DNA of 64,000 nt from Rhodospirillales bacterium (lineage in GTDB: Bacteria; Pseudomonadota; Alphaproteobacteria; SP197): positions 841,542 through 905,541 of the forward strand of contig JACONG010000016.1 of assembly GCA_014323865.1 (NCBI GenBank). The letters are read 5' to 3'. Both the position numbers and the translations under genes were made by a program. The stretch's first letter is position 1. Every line of letters begins with the position of its first letter. Positions 48,941 to 59,106 of this stretch are shown piece after piece. The notes beneath the pieces are model-generated. The model made no database searches. It saw only the letters and a list, made by a program, of their open reading frames with translations, and was not told where the DNA came from.

Positions 48941-49702
48941 ATGACCGCCGTCCAGCTGATTCAGATCACCGATCTCCACATCTACACCGATCCCGAGAAG
49001 CGTGCCGGGGGCCGGGATACGCTTGCCACGCTGAAGACGGTGGTTGATCGCGTTCGTGCCTGGACGCCGGACCTGGTGCTGGCCACGGGCGATCTCGTCG
49101 ACGATGGCAACCCGGTGGCCTATGGGCGCCTCCGGCCTGTCCTGCACGACCTGGAGCGGCCCGTGGCGGCGATCCCGGGCAACCACGATCTGATCGGCGT
49201 GATGACCGAACACCTGGCCGATGAGACGATCTCGCTTGCCCCGGTCCATACCATCGGCAACTGGTCGATCCACATGCTCGACAGCACGGTGGAAGGCGAA
49301 CACCACGGCCATTTCGGGCAGGACAGGCTCGATGCTCTGGACCGTGCCCTCCAGGATGCCGAAGAGGAACATGCGCTGGTCGTCATGCACCACCAGCCCG
49401 CGCCCATCGGCAGCCCGCTCGATAGCATGGGGCTCGACAACGCCGATGCGCTCTACGATGTCCTTGACCGCCACGACAGCGTGCGCGGCCTGCTGTGGGG
49501 GCACATCCACCATATCCACGAGAGCGAACGCAACGGCGTCCGCCTGATCGGCTCGCCGTCGACCTGCGTGCAGTTCGATTCGCGCCCGGAGATGGGCTTC
49601 ACGATCACCGATGAACCGCCTGCCTGTCGCCGCCTGCGGCTCGATGACGACGGCAGCATCGACACGGAGGTCGTCTGGGTGCCCGAAGCGCTTGTGGCCT
49701 GA
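48941..49702 (+). CDS. CpdA-like cyclic nucleotide phosphodiesterase
   Basis: Class III metallophosphoesterase, 253 residues. Two-metal site motifs in order: QITDLHIYTDP, ATGDLVDDG, IPGNHDLIG, VVMHHQPAP and WGHIHHIHE. This matches CpdA (3',5'-cAMP phosphodiesterase) including the CVQFDSRPEMGF segment near the C-terminus. Start at ATG 48941 after AGGAACG; divergent from the aminopeptidase P gene. Confidence 0.88.
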   Translation: MTAVQLIQITDLHIYTDPEKRAGGRDTLATLKTVVDRVRAWTPDLVLATGDLVDDGNPVAYGRLRPVLHDLERPVAAIPGNHDLIGVMTEHLADETISLAPVHTIGNWSIHMLDSTVEGEHHGHFGQDRLDALDRALQDAEEEHALVVMHHQPAPIGSPLDSMGLDNADALYDVLDRHDSVRGLLWGHIHHIHESERNGVRLIGSPSTCVQFDSRPEMGFTITDEPPACRRLRLDDDGSIDTEVVWVPEALVA

Positions 49703-49787
49703 CGGCGTTACTGAATGTCATCGGCCCGAACACGTGATGCTCAGCCCTTGCCGGTTCCGGAGATACCGTTCACGAGCAGCGCCTGTT

Positions 49788-50666
49788 TCACGGCTTCATC
49801 ATGGAGAGCGTTGCCCAGTCGCGCAGATCGATGCGCTCCAGCAGCGTCAGGCCGACCTGCTGATGGGCGGCCTGCACGTCATCGGCCTGGGTTGCCAGCA
49901 TGCCCGAGAGAATCGCGACCCCGCCGGGTTTCAGCACCGCGGCAAGGTCCGGTGCCATGGCGATCAACGGGTTGGCGAGAATGTTGGCCAGCACCAGGTC
50001 ATAGGGCGCGCGGGCACCTACCTCGGCGATGGTGTAGCCGTCGCCCGTCATCGCGGTGATGCGCTGCCATGCGCCGTTGGCCCGGGCGGCGTCGGCCGCG
50101 AAATCGGCGGAGGCCGGATCGATATCGACGGCCAGCACGAAGCAGTCATGGAGCTTCACCGCGGCGATTGCGAGAATGCCTGAGCCGCACCCCATGTCGA
50201 GCGCATTGGACGGCTGAAAACCCCGGTCCCGCAGGGCGGCGAGCGCCAGCATGCAGCCCTCCGTGGTGGCGTGCTCGCCGGACCCGAAGGCGATGCCGGC
50301 GTCCATCATGATCGGTACACGATCGGGATCGGGCGGTTCGGCATGGCTGCCATGGACCCAGAAGGGACCGATCGCAATGGGCGGAAAGGCCTCAACCGTC
50401 TCGGCAATCCAGTCCCGCTCGGCGACCTCCTCGATGGCAATCGGCATGATTGCCGCCGTCGCCCCCAGCGCCTGGGCGATCTGGGCCTGCAAGCCTTCGG
50501 TTGTGGGTTCGCTGTCGAACAGCGCGGTCACCGTCCAGTCGCCGTCGGGCGCCAGCTCGAAGGTCGTCAGGGCCAGCGCACCGGCCTCCTCGAACGCCGT
50601 GTCGGTCGCGGCGACCATCTCCTTGGCCAACGTCACGGAGACCTGCCAGGTGGAGGTGCCGGTCAC
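49788..50666 (-). CDS. prmA: Ribosomal protein L11 methyltransferase
   Basis: SAM-dependent lysine methyltransferase of L11, 292 residues. An N-terminal substrate domain is followed by DAGIAFGSGEHATTEGCMLAL, SAM motif ALDMGCGSGILAIAAVKL (about 153-170), and the catalytic-region LANILANPLIAMAPDLAAVL. The start is GTG at 50666 (VTGTSTWQVSVTL), overlapping the uvrD stop by 4 bases; longer open frame upstream lies inside uvrD. Confidence 0.94.
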   Translation of the reverse strand: MTGTSTWQVSVTLAKEMVAATDTAFEEAGALALTTFELAPDGDWTVTALFDSEPTTEGLQAQIAQALGATAAIMPIAIEEVAERDWIAETVEAFPPIAIGPFWVHGSHAEPPDPDRVPIMMDAGIAFGSGEHATTEGCMLALAALRDRGFQPSNALDMGCGSGILAIAAVKLHDCFVLAVDIDPASADFAADAARANGAWQRITAMTGDGYTIAEVGARAPYDLVLANILANPLIAMAPDLAAVLKPGGVAILSGMLATQADDVQAAHQQVGLTLLERIDLRDWATLSMMKP

Positions 50667-52930
50667 GCCGGTTCCACGAAATCGGCCATGACCTTCTTTT
50701 GTCCCGACTTGTCGAAGGCGATGTCGAGCTTGCTGCCGTCGATCCTCTTGACCACGCCGTAGCCGAACTTCTGGTGGAACACGCGGCTTCCGATCTCCGG
50801 AATCGACTGGCCCTTGCCGACCGGCACGAAGATCTCCCCGCCGTCGTCGAACCGCTGGCTGCGCGCTGCGATCACGCGGTGATAGTTGCTCTGGCGTCCG
50901 CCGTAGGCCGGCCTGTTCATGGCGATCTGCCACAGGGTGCCATCATCCTGCACGAAGCCGTATCCCGCAGCCTCGGCTCGTTCGGTGTGATCTTCGGGCA
51001 GCTCGTCGACGAAGCGCGACGGGATGTTGGACTGCCACTGTCCGTGCACGGTGCGGTTGGCGGCGTAGAGCACGATGGCGCGTTTCCTGGCGCGGGTAAG
51101 GCCGACATAGGCCAGACGGCGCTCCTCCTCGAGGCCGGCGTAGCCGTTCTCGTCGATCGCCATCTGGTTGGGGAAGACCCCTTCCTCCCAGCCCGGCAGG
51201 AAGACCGTGTCGAACTCCAGCCCCTTGGCGCCGTGCAGCGTCATGATGTTGACCATCGCATCGGCCGCCGTGTTGTCGGTGTCCATCACCAGGCTGACGT
51301 GGTCGAGAAACTCCTCGAGGTTCTCGAATTCGGCCATGGCGCGCACGAGCTCCTTGAGATTCTCAAGCCGTCCGGGCGCATGGACCGACTTGTCGGCCAT
51401 CCACATCGCCGTGTAGCCGGATTCGTCGAGCACGATTCTGGCCAGCTCCGAGGGCGGCAGGCGGCTCGCCTCGGCGCGCCAGCGGCCAATCGCCTCGACG
51501 AATTCGCGCAGGGCCGTGCGGCGCTGGGGCGGCAGCTCGTCGGTCGTGACGACCCCCTCGGAAGCCGAAAGCAGCGATTGCCCCCGACCCCGTGCAATGG
51601 CGTAGAGCGTCTGGATCGACTTGTCGCCCAGGCCGCGCTTGGGCGTATTGACGATGCGCTGGAAGGCGAGATCGTCGTCACCCTGGCGGATCAGCCGGAA
51701 GTAGGCGTTTGCGTCGCGGATCTCCTGGCGTTCGTAGAATCGCAAACCGCCGATCACGCGGTAGGGCACGCCGATCGTGATCAGCCGTTCCTCGAAGGCG
51801 CGTGTCTGGTAGCCGGCGCGCACGAGGATCGCCATCTCGTCGAGGCTGTCACCGGTGCGCTGCAGATCCTCGATCGTTTCGCCCACGGTGCGGGCTTCCT
51901 CGGCCTCGTCCCACACGCCCCGGATCTTGACAGGCTCACCCATCTCGTTGTCGGGCGCCTCGGTCCACAGCGTCTTGCCAAGCCGGCCCCGGTTGTTCGC
52001 AATCAGGCCTGATGCCGCGCCCAGAATGTGAGGCGTCGAACGGTAGTTGCGTTCGAGCCGGACTACCGTCGCGCCGGGGAAATCCTGTTCGAACCGCAGG
52101 ATGTTGCCGACCTCGGCGCCGCGCCAGCCGTAAATCGACTGGTCGTCATCGCCGACACAGCAGATGTTGTTCGAGCCCTGGGCCAGCAGGCGCAGCCAGA
52201 GATACTGCGACACGTTCGTATCCTGGTACTCGTCGACCAGGATGTAACGGAAGCGTCGGTGATAGTCGGCCAGAACGTCCGGGTGCCTGAGGAAGAGATC
52301 GAGGCAGAGTAGCAGGAGATCGCCGAAATCCACGGCGTTCAGCGCACCCAGGCGCTGCTGGTAGTCGCGGTAGAGTTCGACGCCCTTGCCATGGGCAAAG
52401 TCCCCGACGTCTCCGGCCGGAACCTGATCGGGCGTCCAGCCCTTGTCCTTCCAGCGCGAGACGATTGCGGCCAGCACCCGGCCCGGCCAGCGTTTCTCGT
52501 CGATCTGGCTGGCCTCGATCACCTGCTTCATCAGGCGATGCTGATCGTCGGTGTCGATGATCGTGAAGTTCGAACGCAGGCCGACCATCTCGGCATGGCG
52601 GCGCAGGATGCGCGCGCCGATGGCATGGAAGGTTCCGAGCCACATGCCCTCGGTCGGTCGGCCGATCAGGCCGGCGACCCGCTCGGACATCTCGCGGGCG
52701 GCCTTGTTGGTGAAGGTGGCGGCAAGGATCTGACCCGGGGCAGCGCGGCGTGTTGCCAGAATATGAGCCAGGCGCACGGTCAGGACACGCGTTTTGCCGG
52801 TGCCTGCCCCTGCGAGCACAAGAACGGGTCCGTCGACCGCCTCGACGGCTTCGCGCTGGGCCTCGTTCAGCCGATCCAGCAGGTGCCCGGCCGGTGAGGG
52901 CGGAACGGAGTGTTCGGAAACTGTCGCCAT
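50663..52930 (-). CDS. uvrD: ATP-dependent DNA helicase UvrD/PcrA
   Basis: Superfamily 1A helicase, 755 residues. Q motif LNEAQREAVEAVDGPVLVLA, Walker A GAGTGKT at 41-47, Ia FTNKAAREM, Walker B VDEYQDTN, motif III DDDQSIYGWRGAEV, motif IV RLERNYRST, motif V TLHGAKGLEFDTVFLPGWEE, motif VI EERRLAYVGLTRAR. It ends with a Tudor-like tail (SRVFHQKFGYGVVKRIDGSK) as in PcrA and UvrD. Confidence 0.96.
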   Translation of the reverse strand: MATVSEHSVPPSPAGHLLDRLNEAQREAVEAVDGPVLVLAGAGTGKTRVLTVRLAHILATRRAAPGQILAATFTNKAAREMSERVAGLIGRPTEGMWLGTFHAIGARILRRHAEMVGLRSNFTIIDTDDQHRLMKQVIEASQIDEKRWPGRVLAAIVSRWKDKGWTPDQVPAGDVGDFAHGKGVELYRDYQQRLGALNAVDFGDLLLLCLDLFLRHPDVLADYHRRFRYILVDEYQDTNVSQYLWLRLLAQGSNNICCVGDDDQSIYGWRGAEVGNILRFEQDFPGATVVRLERNYRSTPHILGAASGLIANNRGRLGKTLWTEAPDNEMGEPVKIRGVWDEAEEARTVGETIEDLQRTGDSLDEMAILVRAGYQTRAFEERLITIGVPYRVIGGLRFYERQEIRDANAYFRLIRQGDDDLAFQRIVNTPKRGLGDKSIQTLYAIARGRGQSLLSASEGVVTTDELPPQRRTALREFVEAIGRWRAEASRLPPSELARIVLDESGYTAMWMADKSVHAPGRLENLKELVRAMAEFENLEEFLDHVSLVMDTDNTAADAMVNIMTLHGAKGLEFDTVFLPGWEEGVFPNQMAIDENGYAGLEEERRLAYVGLTRARKRAIVLYAANRTVHGQWQSNIPSRFVDELPEDHTERAEAAGYGFVQDDGTLWQIAMNRPAYGGRQSNYHRVIAARSQRFDDGGEIFVPVGKGQSIPEIGSRVFHQKFGYGVVKRIDGSKLDIAFDKSGQKKVMADFVEPA

Positions 52931-53009
52931 GCCGGCGCGAACCTAACATAGGCACGGGCACCGACGAGCGGTTCGTGAGCGGGTTCGACGGGACGTGTGG
53001 ACAGACCGG

Positions 53010-54758
53010 TCAGGTGCGCTCCCGGGCTGCTTCGGCAAGAGCCCGGTTGTGCGCGAGTATCAACGTGTGGCGCCGCAGCACGCCCACCACCATCCTGTCG
53101 TTCTCGCCGCGGACGACCGGGACGAACCCGTCGTCGGTCGAGGCCATGACATCAAGCGCCTTCCTGAGACTGTCGGATGGATAGAGTGTACGCGCAGCGG
53201 TTCGGGCGAGCGCCCTGGCAGCATCGTCGTGCATCTTCCGGTCGCCGAGCAGCCAGGGATGCAGGTCCTCAATGGTGATGATGCCGCTCAGGCACCCTGT
53301 CTCGTCGACCACGACAAAGTCGCCCATCGGGTTGGTTCGCACGCTGTGCCGCACGGTGGCGAGAGGATCGTTGGCACGCAGCGATTCGAAGGCATGCGAC
53401 ATGATACTGTCGACGGTGCGTGTTTGCAGGAGCTGCATCGACCGGCTGCCGGATATGTCGATGCCGCGCCGTTCCAGGGACCGGCGGAAGAACGACCGTC
53501 CGAAGACATGATTGGTCACCAGGGATGCGGCAGTCGCACCGATCATGACGGCGATGGTGAGCCCGAAGTTGGCCGTGAGTTCGAAGACGATCAGGATGGT
53601 CGAGATCGGGGCACCGAGCACCGCACCGGCCACCGCTGCCATGCCGACGATGGCGTAGACGGAATCATGGCTCGATATCTCCGGTCCCATGCTGGTCGCG
53701 ATGATGCCATAGGCACCGCCCACCATGGCGCCGACAAACAGCGATGGACTGAAAACGCCGCCGCCGAAGCCCGAACCGATCGTGATCGCCGTTGCCATGG
53801 TCTTGGCGAAGGCGAGAGCGATGAGCAGGTGCAGCGCCATGGCGTTGTGGAGCGCGAGGTCGGTGGCCTCGTAGCCCACGCCCAGGATCTCGGGCAGGAA
53901 GAGCGCGATGATGCCGACCAGCAGGCCGCCGCCCATGGGAGCCAGCGCTACCGGGATCCGCAGGTGCGTGACGATGTCCTGAACGGCGAAGATGCTGCGC
54001 ATGAAGACCAGCGCCACCGCGGCCGACAGCAGGCCCAGGATCGCGAAGGCCGGCATCTCCCAAAACGAGACGATGGCATGGCTTTCGATGATGAAGGCGG
54101 GAAAGTCGCCATAGTGAATGCGCGTGATGATCGTGCCGATGATCGAGGCGAGGACCACCGGGGCGAAGGCCGAGAGCCCGTAGTGGCCGACGACGACCTC
54201 CAGCGCGAAGAAAACGCCGGCGATCGGTGCATTGAACGAGGACGACACGGCCGAGGCGACGCCGCAGCCCAGCAGCGTCATCACGGCGCTGCGGCGCAGG
54301 CCCAGATTGCGGGCGGCGAGCGAAGCCAGCATCGCGCCGAGGTGCACCACGGGCCCCTCGCGGCCCGCCGAGCCGCCGACACCCAACGACAGCGCTGATC
54401 CGGTTGCCGCCACCAGACCGTCGCGCAGCGTGATGCGCCCGCCGCGAAGTGCAGAGGCCTCCATGACATCGGCCACGCCGTGGAAACGCTGATCCCGCGC
54501 CACATAACGGCGCAACAAGCCGACCACGAGGCCGCCAAGCGTCGGGACGATCAGAATCAGCCACCAGGGCAGGTTGGCGACCCGGCTCGCGAGACGTTCG
54601 GTTGCCGCGCCGAAGGTGGCGAACTGGATTTCCGCAACGGCATCCCGGAACAGGATGCCTCCGACGGAGGCTGCCGCCCCGATCAGGATCGCAAGAAGGG
54701 CGAGCTGCAGCTGCTCGTGTTTTGCAAGTCCGGTCAGCCGATCGGAGATCGCCACCAT
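53010..54758 (-). CDS. ClC-family chloride channel/antiporter with CBS domains
   Basis: A 582-residue ClC protein. Selectivity-filter motifs: GSAGREGPVVHLG (about 131-143; the glutamate is the gate), GFGGGVFSPSLFVGAMVGG, and VGMAAVAGAVLGAPISTILI. GSxGP at the first site is partly altered (GVGGSAGREGP). The C-terminus holds two CBS domains (about 440-575: VDSIMSHAFESLRANDPLAT). Transport versus channel mode cannot be read from sequence alone. Confidence 0.93.
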   Translation of the reverse strand: MVAISDRLTGLAKHEQLQLALLAILIGAAASVGGILFRDAVAEIQFATFGAATERLASRVANLPWWLILIVPTLGGLVVGLLRRYVARDQRFHGVADVMEASALRGGRITLRDGLVAATGSALSLGVGGSAGREGPVVHLGAMLASLAARNLGLRRSAVMTLLGCGVASAVSSSFNAPIAGVFFALEVVVGHYGLSAFAPVVLASIIGTIITRIHYGDFPAFIIESHAIVSFWEMPAFAILGLLSAAVALVFMRSIFAVQDIVTHLRIPVALAPMGGGLLVGIIALFLPEILGVGYEATDLALHNAMALHLLIALAFAKTMATAITIGSGFGGGVFSPSLFVGAMVGGAYGIIATSMGPEISSHDSVYAIVGMAAVAGAVLGAPISTILIVFELTANFGLTIAVMIGATAASLVTNHVFGRSFFRRSLERRGIDISGSRSMQLLQTRTVDSIMSHAFESLRANDPLATVRHSVRTNPMGDFVVVDETGCLSGIITIEDLHPWLLGDRKMHDDAARALARTAARTLYPSDSLRKALDVMASTDDGFVPVVRGENDRMVVGVLRRHTLILAHNRALAEAARERT

Positions 54759-54782
54759 GCCGCCTCTCGCGCGCGGCTGCGA

Positions 54783-54971
54783 TCAGCCCGCTTCGGGGGG
54801 ATCGTTGCTGTCGTCCGCGCCGTCGCCCGGATCGGACGGCACAGCGGTCGACAGATGATGGCTCATGTCGCCGAATCCCCGTCCACCGGGTGTTTGGCGC
54901 CGTCGCCGCAGCTTGTCGGCGTCGTCGGCGTGCTGTTTGCGGTATTCATTGAGGTCGATGATGTCGGCCAT
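54783..54971 (-). CDS. Small unrecognised protein upstream of the ClC gene
   Basis: A 62-residue acidic, hydrophilic protein beginning MADIIDLNEYRKQHADDADK and ending in an Asp/Pro-rich tail. I do not recognise the family; the N-terminal DxxDLNEYR pattern is seen in several short alphaproteobacterial proteins. It ends 24 bases before the ClC start on the same strand. The ATG at 54971 is chosen; an upstream ATG at 55019 would add 16 residues. Confidence 0.6.
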   Translation of the reverse strand: MADIIDLNEYRKQHADDADKLRRRRQTPGGRGFGDMSHHLSTAVPSDPGDGADDSNDPPEAG

Positions 54972-55114
54972 GGGCGTTTTCTTGCGTGCAACGTTGAGTT
55001 TGGCTTGGCCGGGATGCAATTTGCATCAGACGGCGTTTTCGCTGTTGCGATAACGCCACTAGATTAACGCAAGGTTCGGCGACGACAAGGAGCGGGGGCG
55101 GTCGCCACGACCCG

Positions 55115-58100
55115 GTGCGGAGGCTTGTGGTGCACAAATTCGTTCTGATCCTGCTCGGCATTGCGATCCTGGCCGTCGCTGGTGCCGTGGTGGTGCTGCT
55201 GACGCTGGACTTCAACGCGTACAGGCCGCAGATTGAGGCCGAACTCGAAGCCGTGACCGGCCGCGAGGTCACGATCGCGGGCGACGTGCGCGTCACCTTC
55301 ATCCCCAGCCTCGCAGTCTCTGTCGGTGACATCACCGTGGCGGGCGCACCGGGTGGATCGGGTGACCCGTTTCTTGAACTGCCGGACGTCCTTGCCGTTG
55401 TCTCCCTGGCACCGCTCGCCTCGCTCGAGGTGGTGGTCGAGCGCATCCGTCTGATCGAGCCCGTCATCGTTCTCGAACAGCAGGAGAATGGCCCGGCAAG
55501 CTGGGCACTCGAACCCGTGCCATCGGACGAACACCCAGGCGGCGGTGCGCCTGCGGCCAGTATCGAACTTGTCGACATTCAGGACGCGCGGATCGAATGG
55601 CGCGACGGCGCGGACAGGCGTCGCTTCGACGAGGTCGACCTGTGGATCGATGCACTCGGGGCGGATGGTCCCCTCGAAATCCGCGGTGTTTTCCTGCTCG
55701 GCGGCCGGGAGTGGACATTGGAGACCGATGTCGGCCGTATCTCGCGGCCCCAGCTCCCGCTCAATGCCACGCTCTCGTCCGGCGACGACCTATGGTTCAA
55801 GGTTGCAGGCACGATCGCCACCGGTGCCGACCCCGTTGCGTTCTCCGGTCAGATCGAGGCCAGGGCGGCTAGGCTGGGGCTTCTCACGCAGCTTGTCGAT
55901 CCGGCACCTGTGCCGCCTGCCCTTGGTGACATGCCGTTCACGCTCGACACAGGCGTCTCGTTCTCGACGCAGGCGGTCCGTCTCAGCGATCTCGTCCTGG
56001 GTCTCGGCTCCAGCCAGGCCACGGGCTCAGCCTTTGCCTCGCTCGGCCACGAGCGTGTCGTCGATCTGACACTGGCGTCCACACGTCTCGATCTCGATGC
56101 CCTGCTGGCCGGCGCGCGCCCGGATGAGGGCCAGGCCGCCGACGCGGCTCCTTGGCCCGACGATCTGACGCTGACCGCGGCGTTGAACGTGGATGCCGCA
56201 GACTATCGCGGTGAACGCATCCGGCAGTTTCAGGCCGATGTCGCCCTGCAGGAGGGCCGCTGGGACATCGAACGGCTGCAGGCCCGCTTGCCCGGCGGCA
56301 CACAGGTCGCGCTGAACGGGACACTCGGTATCGAGGAGGACACCGCCATCTTCCGCGGGCCGATCGAGGCGACATCCGACAACCTGCGGGCGACGCTGCA
56401 GTGGCTCGGCATCGACCTCGACAGCATTCCCCGGGATCGCCTGCGTCGCGTCGATGTCTTTGCCGACGTCGTCCTGTCCGAAAACACCGCCGCGCTGACC
56501 GGACTGGATCTGAGCGTCGATTCGTCGCGTTTGACCGGCGACGTCGCGGCGAAAATCGGGCAGGTGCCGACGATCACCGCCGGGTTCGTGCTCGACCAGC
56601 TCAACCTCGATGCCTACCTCGCGGACGCCACGGACACCGGGGACGGCAACGATGACGTTCTGGGTGCGGCGGCGATGTTCCTGTCTCCGGTGAACGTCGA
56701 TCTCAACGCTCGGATTGATGCGCTGACCTGGAACGGCGTCGCCGTCAGCGGCTTCGTGGCAAACGGTACGCTCCTGGATGGCCGTCTCGACATCGCGTCA
56801 CTCGGCGCGTCGGATGTGGCCGGCGCTGCCCTGCGGACATCCGGGACAATTGACCTGGCCGAGGGAGCCGTCGCCTTGCGGCTCGGCGTCGAGGCCGACG
56901 ATGCCGGCGGTCTCTTGCGCCTGATGGGGATCGGGCTGCCGATCGACCCGGCCGCACTCGGGCGCGTTGCCCTGATCGGTGATGTGACGGGCGACGAAGG
57001 GCAGGCTGTGGTCCGCCAGCGGGTGGAGACCGCACTGGGCGCGGCCAGCATCGACGGCACGCTGATCGACCCCTTCGGCGCACCGTCGTTTGACGGCCGG
57101 TTCGGTCTGCGCAGCACGAGTTACCGCACACTCGCCGCCGCATTCGATATCGATCTGCCCGATACCGAGGATTCCGGGATTGCCTTCGCCACCGATATCG
57201 CGACCGATGCGACACAGGCGGAGTTTGATGCCGTTCTTGAGTTTCTGGGCCTGGTGGCGCGTGCCAGCGGCGAAGCCGACGGGCTGGATGGCGATCCCGG
57301 ATTCGATGTCAGGTTGCAGACCCGGCACGGCGATCTTGCCACCCTGCTGCGTGACCTCGGCGTCGATGGTGCCCCCGAACTCGGCACCGTTGCGCTGCAT
57401 CTGACGGCAACGGGTACGGCCGACCTTGTCGATGTGGCTTTGGCCCCGTCGACGATCGGTCCGTCCACGTTGCAGGGATCGGTCAGCCTCGCCCTGGCCG
57501 GGGTGAAGCCGCAGATCAATGCCCGGCTCGAGGCCGATTCGCTCGCACTCGATCCGTTCCTCGCCGCAACGTCCGGCGGAACGCTCGGCAACGACGGTGC
57601 AGACGGGGGCCAGCGCTGGTCGCGTGAAGAGATCGGCCTCGATGTCCTCGACCGTTTCGACGGCCGTCTGGAGCTCGTCGCCGGCAGCGTCTCGGTGCAG
57701 CACATGGCCGTACTTGATCCCGTCGTCGTCGCCGAGGTCGAGGACGGAACACTGTCGATCGAGCGCCTCGATGGCGACCTTTTTGACGGCAAGCTGGCGT
57801 TGAGCGGAACCGTGACGAAGGGTTTGCCGCACACACTCGACGTCGATGTCGCGCTGGCCGATGCCGATATGGCGCTGCTGATGCGGCACCTTGCCGAGAG
57901 CGATGCCGTGACAGGTCGGCTGTTTGCGGATCTTGCCATTGCGGGAGCGGGGCTCAGCCAACGCGACCTCGTGCAGTCGCTCAACGGCGAGGCAACGCTC
58001 AATCTGCGTGACGGGGTGGTGCATGGCTTCGATCTGCGCGCGCTCAGCGACCGCCTGGGCGATCCGGACGACGACATCGCCATTGCCGCTCTGCTGGCCG

Positions 58101-58966
58101 ATGCAGGCACGGGCGGTCAGACCGCCATCGTTGCGGCCGATGGAAGCTTCGACATCAATCGGGGCGTGGCTCGTTCGGATGATCTTGCGGTCGTGCTCGA
58201 CGGCGGCCGTAGCGACCTTGTCGCAACCATCGATCTGCCGCGCTGGTGGATCGACATGGCGGGCGAGGTCGGACTCACCGATCACGCCTCCGCGCCGACC
58301 ATCCCGATCGCGCTCGACGGGCCGATCGACGATCCCCGGCAAGTCGTCGACACGCGGCCCCTGGAGGCCTTCCTGATTCAGCGTGCTGCAGAGACAGTCC
58401 TTCGCAAGCCTGGGACAGACGCCCTTGAGGATACCGGGCGCGGCGGCAACGCCGATGCGTTGACCGGCGGCATCACGGACGATACGGACGGGACGTCAGA
58501 CAAGGGGTCCCAGAGCAATGTGCCAAGCAATGCGCCACGGCAGGCCGTGATCGGTATCGTTACGGGCACGCAGACAGAGTCGTCCGGGGCGGTGCCCGAC
58601 AGTGACGACAGCGCGCTGCCCGGTGCCTTGGGCGTGTCCTCGTCCGGTGATGCGACGGGTGACGAGGCCGAAGCGAAGAACGAGGCGGACGCCCTGCTCG
58701 AAACGCCTGACGCTGCGACCGATGGCGAGCCGGAGCCGGGCGGCGTAATGCAGCAGTTTCCTGAGGTCCTGACCGGCCCGCAGCCGGTCGAACCTGAAAG
58801 CACATCGTCGGGGAACAGCTCAGGCAGCCTGCTGGATTTGCTCGGCGGATCGTCGGGTGGCGGTGACGGTGGGCAGGGCAATGAGCCCGAGCCGCGCCAG
58901 CCGTCCGGTGGTGGTCTCGACACCGATCAGCTGCTCGACGACCTGATCGAGGGCTTTGGGAACTAG
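55115..58966 (+). CDS. AsmA-family envelope protein
   Basis: A large protein (1283 residues) with an N-terminal membrane anchor (about 8-30), then the AsmA start LDFNAYRPQIEAELEAVTGR and REVTIAGDVRVTFIPSLAV. The rest repeats beta-rich segments to about residue 1090, including a C-terminal AsmA-like block (SLNGEATLNLRDGVVHGFDL) that marks the family. AsmA-like proteins bridge the periplasm and are thought to move phospholipids to the outer membrane. Residues about 1100-1283 are a low-complexity Asp/Ser/Gly-rich tail. Start is GTG at 55115. Confidence 0.88.
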   Translation: MRRLVVHKFVLILLGIAILAVAGAVVVLLTLDFNAYRPQIEAELEAVTGREVTIAGDVRVTFIPSLAVSVGDITVAGAPGGSGDPFLELPDVLAVVSLAPLASLEVVVERIRLIEPVIVLEQQENGPASWALEPVPSDEHPGGGAPAASIELVDIQDARIEWRDGADRRRFDEVDLWIDALGADGPLEIRGVFLLGGREWTLETDVGRISRPQLPLNATLSSGDDLWFKVAGTIATGADPVAFSGQIEARAARLGLLTQLVDPAPVPPALGDMPFTLDTGVSFSTQAVRLSDLVLGLGSSQATGSAFASLGHERVVDLTLASTRLDLDALLAGARPDEGQAADAAPWPDDLTLTAALNVDAADYRGERIRQFQADVALQEGRWDIERLQARLPGGTQVALNGTLGIEEDTAIFRGPIEATSDNLRATLQWLGIDLDSIPRDRLRRVDVFADVVLSENTAALTGLDLSVDSSRLTGDVAAKIGQVPTITAGFVLDQLNLDAYLADATDTGDGNDDVLGAAAMFLSPVNVDLNARIDALTWNGVAVSGFVANGTLLDGRLDIASLGASDVAGAALRTSGTIDLAEGAVALRLGVEADDAGGLLRLMGIGLPIDPAALGRVALIGDVTGDEGQAVVRQRVETALGAASIDGTLIDPFGAPSFDGRFGLRSTSYRTLAAAFDIDLPDTEDSGIAFATDIATDATQAEFDAVLEFLGLVARASGEADGLDGDPGFDVRLQTRHGDLATLLRDLGVDGAPELGTVALHLTATGTADLVDVALAPSTIGPSTLQGSVSLALAGVKPQINARLEADSLALDPFLAATSGGTLGNDGADGGQRWSREEIGLDVLDRFDGRLELVAGSVSVQHMAVLDPVVVAEVEDGTLSIERLDGDLFDGKLALSGTVTKGLPHTLDVDVALADADMALLMRHLAESDAVTGRLFADLAIAGAGLSQRDLVQSLNGEATLNLRDGVVHGFDLRALSDRLGDPDDDIAIAALLADAGTGGQTAIVAADGSFDINRGVARSDDLAVVLDGGRSDLVATIDLPRWWIDMAGEVGLTDHASAPTIPIALDGPIDDPRQVVDTRPLEAFLIQRAAETVLRKPGTDALEDTGRGGNADALTGGITDDTDGTSDKGSQSNVPSNAPRQAVIGIVTGTQTESSGAVPDSDDSALPGALGVSSSGDATGDEAEAKNEADALLETPDAATDGEPEPGGVMQQFPEVLTGPQPVEPESTSSGNSSGSLLDLLGGSSGGGDGGQGNEPEPRQPSGGGLDTDQLLDDLIEGFGN

Positions 58967-59011
58967 CGTCTCGTCCGAATTTGCCGGCTGTTGATCTGAG
59001 GCAAGATTGAC

Positions 59012-59087
59012 ATTGCAAATCTCTTGCATTCGCAATCTGGACCCCCTAAAGTCCGCAACGCAATCACGATTGCAAATTATTCGCAAT
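59012..59087 (+). promoter_or_regulatory. Two Fur-like palindromes and promoter of the iron-binding protein gene
   Basis: Box 2 at 59069-59087 is a 19-base palindrome ATTGCAAAT-T-ATTCGCAAT with one mismatch, like Fur boxes of other alphaproteobacteria. Box 1 at 59012-59036 has the same half sites with 7 bases between. A promoter TTGCAT (59024-59029), 17 bases, TAAAGT (59047-59052) lies between, so box 1 covers the -35 and box 2 lies just after the start. Confidence 0.65.
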
Positions 59088-59106
59088 TGCAACGAAAGGA
59101 CGACAC